The notes beneath the pieces were generated by a model that saw nothing but the letters and a program-made list of their open reading frames with translations, had not been told where the DNA came from and made no database searches. From the NCBI GenBank assembly GCA_002441345.1, contig DJVU01000047.1, positions 42,919 through 57,131 on the forward strand: DNA of 14,213 bases. Reading direction: 5' to 3'. The position numbers and the translations under genes are program-made. This DNA comes from Bacteroidales bacterium UBA6248 (GTDB taxonomy: Bacteria; Bacteroidota; Bacteroidia; Bacteroidales; Lentimicrobiaceae). Within the stretch, counting starts at the first letter, position 1; each line of letters opens with the position of its first letter. Of the stretch, positions 1-6,729 are shown piece after piece.

Positions 1-1527
1 GTCGTAAACCACGTACGATTTGAAATAAATCCTGAAATCGGGATGCTGATTCACCCATCGCACCTCGATATGGTGCTTTGCCGATGGAAGCCGGTAGTTG
101 TGGTAGATGTCGTATTTGCGAACGATGTAGTCGAAGGGCATCTTCACCTGTTCAATTTTCCCGCCGTCGATGTATATATCCAGAAGTGCGGTAAAGTCGC
201 GGGTTTCGTCGATGCAGCGACTTTTTACATTCCCCAGGATCACGATTCCGGTGCCTTCAAAATCAATTTCGATGCTGTTTTCCAGATGATCGGTGCGCAC
301 GAGAAGTTCCTTTACGGGATACATACCCGGGAACGACTCCTCGAACCGCAGCATCTCCGGTTGCTGTACCCGGATGGTGATGTTATCGCCATCGATGCTT
401 CCGCCGTTGGCCTCAATCTGCTGCAGGGCATGCTTCAGACTGAGGTCGTATACCTGGTTCAGGGTAAGGTCGGAATAAGGGAATACAAGGGGTTCGGCTT
501 TTTCAATGGCCGGTTTCCAGAAGCCGGGGATGTTGCTGTAACCCAGCATTACACCCAGAATGCCTGCTGCAGTGGCCGGGTTGCAGTCGCTGTCCTGCCC
601 GCAACGGGTGGCAATGTCCATGGTTTTGTAAAAGTCCTTGTTGCCGTAAAGCAGTCCGATAACCACATAAGCGGCATTCACCGATGCATCGATGTTGAAG
701 GCATTAAATACGCCTTCGGGACAGCCTTTTTCGGATGTATGTTTTTTCTCCACCTCGTACCAGCACTTTTTCCAGTCGTCGGGGTACTGTCGGTGCCACT
801 GAATCACATCGCTGATTACCTGGTGGAATTTGCTCTGAGGAGGTATGGGCTTGAGTCCCTGTTCGATAACATAGGGGATGTTGTCGGAAATGAAGGCGGT
901 GGCATACATTCCGGCCATGAAAACGCCTCCATACCATCCGTCGCCGTAGTTCATGATGTGTCCCGTGCGGTCGCACAGTCCGGCAGCGCTGTTGATCATG
1001 CCGGGATGCATAAGTCCGGCAAAGTCGGCTTCTATCTGGAAGTCGATGTCATCGGCATGCGGATTATTGAGCCAGTGTCCCGATTCGGGGGGCATTATCC
1101 CGTTAAGGATGTTGTAACGCGCAGCCTGATTGGCATGCCAGAGCTTGTAATCTTCGCGTGCAAATGCCAGGGCAAACGAATCGGCAGGAGCATTGACGCC
1201 GTATTTTTCAATCACCTGTACAAAGGTGAAATCGAGGTACACATCGTCGTACAAACCGGGGTCGAGTTCATAGGTTTCCACAATATAATCGTCGTACCAC
1301 ACCATTTCCTGGTAGTCCTGAATCATGGTACCCTTGAACTTGAATTCGGTGGGTCCGCCATAGGTGCATCCTATGGTTTGTCCGGCCCATCCGCCCCTGA
1401 TTTTGTCGGCCAGCACCTCACGGCTCATCTGAATGGTAGAAGATGGAGGGGATTTGTCTTTTTTGCCGGGACTGCAGGCTATCGCCAGCAGAAGAAATAC
1501 CGGAAGGTATGTGAATGTCTTTTTCAT
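1..1527 (-). CDS. Exported ADP-ribosylglycohydrolase-family lipoprotein, paralog 1 (3' end cut by window edge)
   Basis: The reading frame is open for 509 codons from ATG at 1527 to the window edge with no stop. The N-terminus is a lipoprotein signal (MKKTFTYLPV, hydrophobic stretch, AIAC with Cys18). Residues ~35-375 are an ADPRH/DraG-type all-helical domain: GGWAGQTIG at 45-53, an altered first metal motif (YDDVYLDF, 93-100), HWLNNPHADD (151-160), GDGWYGG (195-201) and the second metal motif GQDSDCNPATA (310-320). Residues ~415-507 look like a jelly-roll, carbohydrate-binding-type domain (FEGTGIVILGN; IDGG; HHIEVRW). Alignment by eye with the upstream paralog suggests only about 10-25 codons are missing. 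The start lies 3 nt after the stop of that paralog, so translation is probably coupled. Family members remove ADP-ribose from proteins or small molecules using two Mg ions. The extracytoplasmic location and SusCD/ribokinase neighbours suggest nutrient scavenging. The exact substrate is unknown. Confidence 0.88.
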   Translation of the reverse strand, partial: MKKTFTYLPVFLLLAIACSPGKKDKSPPSSTIQMSREVLADKIRGGWAGQTIGCTYGGPTEFKFKGTMIQDYQEMVWYDDYIVETYELDPGLYDDVYLDFTFVQVIEKYGVNAPADSFALAFAREDYKLWHANQAARYNILNGIMPPESGHWLNNPHADDIDFQIEADFAGLMHPGMINSAAGLCDRTGHIMNYGDGWYGGVFMAGMYATAFISDNIPYVIEQGLKPIPPQSKFHQVISDVIQWHRQYPDDWKKCWYEVEKKHTSEKGCPEGVFNAFNIDASVNAAYVVIGLLYGNKDFYKTMDIATRCGQDSDCNPATAAGILGVMLGYSNIPGFWKPAIEKAEPLVFPYSDLTLNQVYDLSLKHALQQIEANGGSIDGDNITIRVQQPEMLRFEESFPGMYPVKELLVRTDHLENSIEIDFEGTGIVILGNVKSRCIDETRDFTALLDIYIDGGKIEQVKMPFDYIVRKYDIYHNYRLPSAKHHIEVRWVNQHPDFRIYFKSYVVYD

Positions 1528-1530
1528 GAT

Positions 1531-3174
1531 TTACAGTGCTGAAAGAGGATTTACCGGAGGATTCTCTGAATACACAATCAGGTCGTTGATCCGTATCTCG
1601 TAATCGGGATGCGGGTTGATCCACTGCAATCGTACGTCGTGGCGTCCTTCGCTGAGCTGGTATTTCCAGGCCGGCTCAAGGCGGCGCGAGGTATTTTTCA
1701 TCGGGAGGTATACCGTTTCGTCCAGACTTCCGTCGATGTATACTTCCACTTCGGCCACGTAGGGATCGTTAAGCTCTGCCAGCCCGAATACTTCGGAGCC
1801 CAGCCTCTTTGCGATGCGGTCGATGTAATCCGGATCCACTTTCGAGCGTTTTACCATATTCCCGTAAAGGATGTACCCGTTGCCGGTAAACGAGAAGTCG
1901 AAGGTGCCGGTAACGGAGCGGTCGATTTTCTCCCGGGCAATGGGGTGGGTGTTTGTAAAGTTCTGTTCGAATGCTACGGATTTGGGATCTTCGTAAGGGA
2001 TCGTCACTCCCGTTTCATCCACGGAGCCGCCGGCGCGTCCGATCATGCCGAGTGCATGTTTGTAGCTTAGTTCGTAGGCCTTTGCGAGCGACATCTCCGT
2101 ACTCTCGAAGTTCAGAGGTTCAATTTCCTGCAGGGGTTTTAACCAGAATTCCGGTATGCCCTTGTAGCCATGCATTACGCCGAGTACTCCGCCTGCGGTG
2201 GCAGCGTTGCAGTCGGCATCCTGTCCGCAGCGGGTGGCAATATCCACCGAACGGGTGAAGTCGCCCTGCCCGTAAAGCAATCCTATGGCTACGTAAGCGG
2301 AGTTGATTTTGGCATCGATGTTGAATGAAAGGTAAACGCCTTTCGGACAGCCCACGTCGCGGTTCCATTTTTTCTCCAGCTCAAACCAGGTTGCTTTCCA
2401 GTCGTTGGGATACTGCTTATGCCAGGCAATAACATCGCTGATACATTCACGGAAGGTGGTACCTTCGGGAATGGTTTGTGCGGCCTGTTCAACAATGAAG
2501 TTTACGTCGCCGGAGGCAAAAGCCAGGGAGTAAAGGGAAGAAACGAACACCCCTCCGTACCAGCCGTCGCCGCTGTTCATAATGTGTCCGACCCGGTCGG
2601 CGATTTCGGTGGCCTGGTTTACCATGGCGGGAGCCATCAGCCCGATGAAGTCCGATTCAATCTGAAAGTCGAGGTCATCGGCATGGGGATTATTGAGCCA
2701 GTGCCCGGTATGCGGGGGCTTCAGACCCCTGAGTATGTTGTAGCGTGAAGCCTGGTTGGCATGCGCCAGGTGGTATGCCGTGTTGGCCCAGTAAGAGGCT
2801 ATGGTATCGGTACTTACATCGAGGCCGTATTTTTCGAAGACATTCACAAAATTGAGGTCGGTGTAGATGTCGTCGAACAGCCCGGGCTTTTTGTCCCACC
2901 AGTATTTAACGTAGCTATCGTGCCAGGGAATGATCTGGTATTTGTTGATGATGGACCCCTGGTACTTAAATTCAACCGGAGCTCCGTAAACCACACCTAT
3001 GGTTTGTCCGGCCCATCCTCCCATAATCTTATCCTTCAGCTGCTCATGGGTCATGGTAATGGAACTCCCGGCCTTAGGTCCGGATGTTCCGGGAGCAGAG
3101 CAGGACGAAAACAGGCAGGCGGATGCTGCCACAATGGAGAGGAGAGCGAGTTTCGTTATTTTCGGTTTTAGCAT
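1531..3174 (-). CDS. Exported ADP-ribosylglycohydrolase-family lipoprotein, paralog 2
   Basis: The protein has 547 aa. A lipoprotein signal peptide ends at FSSC (Cys25), predicting export and lipid anchoring. The ADPRH-like domain spans ~40-385: GGWAGQTIG (52-60), FDDIYTDL (100-107) in the position of the family's TDDT metal motif, WLNNPHADD (159-167), GDGWYGG (202-208) and GQDADCNAATA (317-327), which keeps the two metal-ligand aspartates D319 and D321. The C-terminal ~420-536 is a predicted beta-sandwich (FTGNGYILYG; YIDGS; EGRHDVRLQW), similar to accessory jelly-roll modules of secreted carbohydrate-active enzymes. Whole segments match paralog 1 closely, so the two look like a tandem duplication. 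The ATG lies 12 nt after the stop of the preceding gene. Catalytic chemistry is inferred from the family. The altered first motif leaves open a different ribosyl-type substrate, or loss of activity. Confidence 0.9.
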   Translation of the reverse strand: MLKPKITKLALLSIVAASACLFSSCSAPGTSGPKAGSSITMTHEQLKDKIMGGWAGQTIGVVYGAPVEFKYQGSIINKYQIIPWHDSYVKYWWDKKPGLFDDIYTDLNFVNVFEKYGLDVSTDTIASYWANTAYHLAHANQASRYNILRGLKPPHTGHWLNNPHADDLDFQIESDFIGLMAPAMVNQATEIADRVGHIMNSGDGWYGGVFVSSLYSLAFASGDVNFIVEQAAQTIPEGTTFRECISDVIAWHKQYPNDWKATWFELEKKWNRDVGCPKGVYLSFNIDAKINSAYVAIGLLYGQGDFTRSVDIATRCGQDADCNAATAGGVLGVMHGYKGIPEFWLKPLQEIEPLNFESTEMSLAKAYELSYKHALGMIGRAGGSVDETGVTIPYEDPKSVAFEQNFTNTHPIAREKIDRSVTGTFDFSFTGNGYILYGNMVKRSKVDPDYIDRIAKRLGSEVFGLAELNDPYVAEVEVYIDGSLDETVYLPMKNTSRRLEPAWKYQLSEGRHDVRLQWINPHPDYEIRINDLIVYSENPPVNPLSAL

Positions 3175-3186
3175 GACATGGATTTC

Positions 3187-5178
3187 TTAGGGGTAAACAC
3201 TCAATTCGGTGATGGATGTGAAGGCCGAAACGTTTTTGGTGTATTTGTTCCAGTGATCCTGAACCATGGCATCGCCGATGATGCGTATGCCCTTGGTGGT
3301 TACCGGGTTAAACTTCAGCACGTATTCAGCGTAATGGGGCTGTATGAAAACAATATCTGAAGCAGGAAGGGGAGGGCTGAGGGTATAGTTCTCAACCGGA
3401 ACCCACCTCCCTGCTTCGTTCAGATATTGCACACTAAGAGAAGTAAACCAACCACCAAACTCCTCCATTCCGCCGGTATTAAATACAATCATACCAACGG
3501 TTTTTGCTTCATTCCAACCATAACCATAATAATCCACTTTCGGGATTTTTGCCTTTGCGGCCAGGCTGTAAAATACCGAGCCCGGTCCGTATATCTTTCC
3601 GTCGTTGATCACATCCACCGTTTTGGCATACAGCGATTTGCCGAACGTATACCAGCACGAATCCATCACGTGCCCGTTCAGGGTGCGCACATTGCTGTAA
3701 ATGGTATCGGCCCTGGTTGCCATGTTTTCTCCCCTTACCAGCAGGCTGAAGGTGCGTTCCTGCACCTGTTTTCCGTCGCCAAGCTGCAGGGTTATGGAAT
3801 ATTCGCCTTCACGGGAAGGTGTTCCCCACAGCCTTCCGGCCCTGAATTCCAGTCCCGGAGGGAGGGTTCCTTTCACCATAGACCAGTTGTAGATTTTGTT
3901 GGCATCGGTATAGAAGGCGAAGTCTGCCGGTTTACCGGTTTCCAGCACCGGGTCGGGGCCGTAGTAGAATTCCATGGGAGCCCTGAATGCTGCATCGGAT
4001 TTTATGGTGATGATCTCGCTTCCGGGTTTTCCTTTTACCGATCCGCCTTTGCTAACGATAAGACCGATGGCTGCCTGCAAGGTATTGTCGATGATGCCGG
4101 AAATGTCTGCATCGGGCAGGTCGAAGCGGGTAATGTTAATGTATTTGTCGTTGAAGGGTTTCTGCCATCCTTCCACAGGCAGATAAAGATTTTCGGGAAG
4201 GCCTTTCATGCCGTACATAACACCCATCAATCCGGCCACGGTGGCAGCCTGGTTGTCGGCATCGAAGCCCATGGCGCAGGAGAGGTCGAGTGTACGCTGG
4301 AAGTCGCCCTCGCCGTAAAGCATGGCAAGTATGGCACAGGCTCCGTTGAGGTTGGCATTCCAGATGGTTTTGGTCATATCGGGCTCATCGATGTAGTATT
4401 TCTTTGCCATCTCATGCCATGCGGCTTTCCAGTCATTGGGGTACTTTGCATGCAGGGCAATCATGTCCCTGATGGTAGCGGCATACCTTCCGTTGGCCGG
4501 AAGTTCCTTTAAACCAATGTCGATGAGCTTGCGGATGTCTTTTTCGAAGAAAGCGGCAGCATACATCGCGCCGTAGTGGATGGTGGGTTCCACGCCCCAG
4601 TCGTCGCTGGTGATGCGGGCAGCCCATTCCGATTTTGCGGCGGCATACCGTACCATGCCGGGAGCGGTGAATGCCCAGATTTCGTTGATAAGCTGAGGAT
4701 CGATCTGATACCAGTGGGGATTCAGCAGCTTGTTGCCGGTAAAGGGCGGTGTATAGCCGTAATGCATAAGTCCGAGTGCCCCGCGGTTGGCCAGCCACAC
4801 GCGGTCGCGGATGTGGTGCATCCAGGCATCGCGCAGTTGTGCATAGGTGGGTTCGGGACCGTACTTCATCATCTGCAGCAGGTACATGTATTCCAGGTCG
4901 GTGTCGTCGTCGGAGAAAGCTCCGTCGTATTTCTTCAGCTTGTCGATGTTTTTGGTGTAGCCATAGGGCCAGGTCTCCGGGCCCGGGGCATTCACGTACT
5001 TATTTTCATGCGGCAATCCGTAAATATTGCCAATCATCTGGCCTATCCAGGCCGCTTCGATCTTGTCGCGCAGCTCGCTCTTGCTGATCTTCAGCGGTCG
5101 CGCGGCAAACAGCAGCGAGGGCATAACAAGAACCGCAATAAACAGTGTGCAGCTTAAACGGAGGTTTGGTCTGCTCAT
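3187..5178 (-). CDS. Exported multidomain ADP-ribosylglycohydrolase-family protein, paralog 3 (with Ig-like and discoidin-like modules)
   Basis: The protein has 663 aa, far longer than the ~300 aa of stand-alone DraG/ARH enzymes. A cleavable signal peptide covers ~1-26 (hydrophobic 11-25, ending LLFAARP) with no cysteine at the cleavage site, so it is probably periplasmic or secreted rather than a lipoprotein. The ADPRH domain (~30-380) has AAWIGQMIGNIYG (42-54), a first metal motif close to canonical (SDDDTDLEY, 89-97) and a second one, GFDADNQAAT (304-313). Residues ~405-483 resemble an Ig-like putative-binding domain (He_PIG type): GTLPPGLEFRAGRLWGTPSR, then EGEYSITLQLGDG. Residues ~545-663 resemble a discoidin/F5-8-type binding module. 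This is the ADPRH gene nearest SusD, 12 nt after its stop. It probably hydrolyses a ribosyl or ADP-ribosyl bond on a substrate held by the C-terminal modules. Domain names beyond ADPRH are moderate-confidence. Confidence 0.9.
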   Translation of the reverse strand: MSRPNLRLSCTLFIAVLVMPSLLFAARPLKISKSELRDKIEAAWIGQMIGNIYGLPHENKYVNAPGPETWPYGYTKNIDKLKKYDGAFSDDDTDLEYMYLLQMMKYGPEPTYAQLRDAWMHHIRDRVWLANRGALGLMHYGYTPPFTGNKLLNPHWYQIDPQLINEIWAFTAPGMVRYAAAKSEWAARITSDDWGVEPTIHYGAMYAAAFFEKDIRKLIDIGLKELPANGRYAATIRDMIALHAKYPNDWKAAWHEMAKKYYIDEPDMTKTIWNANLNGACAILAMLYGEGDFQRTLDLSCAMGFDADNQAATVAGLMGVMYGMKGLPENLYLPVEGWQKPFNDKYINITRFDLPDADISGIIDNTLQAAIGLIVSKGGSVKGKPGSEIITIKSDAAFRAPMEFYYGPDPVLETGKPADFAFYTDANKIYNWSMVKGTLPPGLEFRAGRLWGTPSREGEYSITLQLGDGKQVQERTFSLLVRGENMATRADTIYSNVRTLNGHVMDSCWYTFGKSLYAKTVDVINDGKIYGPGSVFYSLAAKAKIPKVDYYGYGWNEAKTVGMIVFNTGGMEEFGGWFTSLSVQYLNEAGRWVPVENYTLSPPLPASDIVFIQPHYAEYVLKFNPVTTKGIRIIGDAMVQDHWNKYTKNVSAFTSITELSVYP

Positions 5179-5190
5179 AATTCAAAAAGT

Positions 5191-6717
5191 TTAATATCCC
5201 GGATTTTGCCGGAGTTTGGAATTGGCACTGAGGGCGGTTTGCGGCAGGGGGAAGAGCTTTGCCGCCGGGCCTGAAGGTGGTTTGTTCCACCAGGTGTTTC
5301 CCCACACGCCGAAGCGTATCTGATCCTGACGGCGGCGTGCCTCCCAGGCAAATTCACGCCCGAACTCTGCAAGAAGCTCCTGGGCAGTGATATCGGATGC
5401 CTGATAGGGCTGCATGCCGGCACGGGTACGTATCTTCTGCAGTTCGGGGTCGCCCAGCATCTCGCCTGCACGGCCCAGCCGCCACAGCGCCTCCAGCTTT
5501 GTATAAAGCACATCGGCATACCGGAACAGCACAAAGTCGTTTTCCATGTCGATTACGTAGTATTCCAGGTCTTTCTGGTATTCGTACTTGCAGCAACGGG
5601 CACCTTCCCAGCGCTTGCGGGCACGGTAGTTGCCAATGGAAGGAGTGTACTGAAACCACACGGTATCGCCATTCTCGATAAAGTAAATGGGGTTGCCGTT
5701 CATGTCGTACTGCTGTCCGTGAAGGAAGGAGTTGCGGCGGAGGTCGTTTTCATCAAACGAGTTGAAAAACTCCGGCTCACAAACAAATCCGTCCCACATC
5801 TCACCCTTGAATCCGAAGGTAGCACGGCTGGCATCGTTCAGCGTAAGCGTATACCAGTAAAGCCTGTCTTTGGTGTACACGCTGTGGTTTACGATAACGA
5901 AGATGTTTTCGCGGCTGTTTTCGTTCTTTACCCTGAAATTGGCGAAGTAATCGTCTTCAATGCTGTAGGCGTTCAGATCAATAACCTTGTCGCAGGCTTC
6001 AACGGCCTTTTCGTACATCGGCACACCGATCCACTCTTCGGCATTCAGGTAGAGCTTTGCCAGCAGGGTCCAGGCCATGCCTTTGGTCACCCGGCCGTAA
6101 TGTGCCTGCGTGGGCTCTGCCTGCAGCATATCTATGTTGCTCAGGATCTCCTGCTCCAGGAAGTTAAAAATAAACGTACGGTCTTTCTGCTCGGGCAGTT
6201 CTTTGTTGGTGAAGTCGATGGTAAACGGGATGTTGCCCCAGTTGTCGGCACCCCAGTAGTAAAACAGTGCACGAAGAATTTTTATCTCGGCAACGATGCG
6301 GTCTTTTGCTTCAAACTGTATCTCGGAGGCTTCGGTTTCGTAGATCACCTCATTGCAGGCGCTGATGCCTTCGAATACGAATTCATACGACTGCCGCAGG
6401 ATTTTGTTGCTTGAATTGAAGCGGTGGGTGTGCAATTCGTCCCAACGTCCCTGTTCCCACCACAAACCGTCGTCGCGGCCCGGGATTACCATCTCGTCGC
6501 TTGCGTTTTCGATCAGCGACCAAAGCCTCTGCTCCTCGGGGAAGCGCTGCAGCTTGGTATATGCCCTTCCGGCATTCATTAACACATCCCGTTCCGACTG
6601 GAAGAATTTGTCGAGGGGTATGGATGAATATACATCCTCCTCAAGGTCGGTGCAGGAGGTGAAGATGGCGGCAACGGCCACCAGCAGGCTGATCAGAAGA
6701 TATCGTTTTGTTTTCAT
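5191..6717 (-). CDS. SusD/RagB-family nutrient-binding outer-membrane lipoprotein
   Basis: The protein has 508 aa, normal for SusD-like proteins. The lipoprotein signal peptide ends at FTSC (Cys22), followed by the usual TDLEEDVYSSI start of a mature SusD. The N-terminal half is TPR-like, including AWTLLAKLYLNAEEW, a typical SusD segment. The C-terminus has the family signature EFAWEARRRQDQIRFG (around 455-470) and ends with FPLPQTALSANSKLRQNPGY, the standard SusD tail. It forms the lid of a SusCD complex at the cell surface, capturing ligand and passing it to the transporter encoded just upstream (12-nt gap). The ligand cannot be read from sequence. The adjacent ribokinase and ADPRH genes suggest ribose, a nucleoside or an ADP-ribose-like molecule rather than a starch-type glycan. 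Confidence 0.96.
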   Translation of the reverse strand: MKTKRYLLISLLVAVAAIFTSCTDLEEDVYSSIPLDKFFQSERDVLMNAGRAYTKLQRFPEEQRLWSLIENASDEMVIPGRDDGLWWEQGRWDELHTHRFNSSNKILRQSYEFVFEGISACNEVIYETEASEIQFEAKDRIVAEIKILRALFYYWGADNWGNIPFTIDFTNKELPEQKDRTFIFNFLEQEILSNIDMLQAEPTQAHYGRVTKGMAWTLLAKLYLNAEEWIGVPMYEKAVEACDKVIDLNAYSIEDDYFANFRVKNENSRENIFVIVNHSVYTKDRLYWYTLTLNDASRATFGFKGEMWDGFVCEPEFFNSFDENDLRRNSFLHGQQYDMNGNPIYFIENGDTVWFQYTPSIGNYRARKRWEGARCCKYEYQKDLEYYVIDMENDFVLFRYADVLYTKLEALWRLGRAGEMLGDPELQKIRTRAGMQPYQASDITAQELLAEFGREFAWEARRRQDQIRFGVWGNTWWNKPPSGPAAKLFPLPQTALSANSKLRQNPGY

Positions 6718-6729
6718 GGCCTGTAATGA

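Noticed and set aside
43..1542. A 499-codon plus-strand open frame antisense to paralog 1
   Set aside because: It is a mirror of the minus-strand ADPRH gene, whose residues form clear family motifs, while the plus-strand translation shows no recognisable domain. It is long only because codon bias on the true strand suppresses stops.
3175..3186. Identical 12-nt gaps between susC/susD, susD/paralog 3 and paralog 3/paralog 2 as a repeated element
   Set aside because: The three 12-nt gaps differ completely in sequence; the equal length looks like coincidence or general operon compaction.
3427..4512. A 361-codon plus-strand open frame antisense to paralog 3
   Set aside because: It has no recognisable protein features and lies entirely inside a well-supported minus-strand gene.
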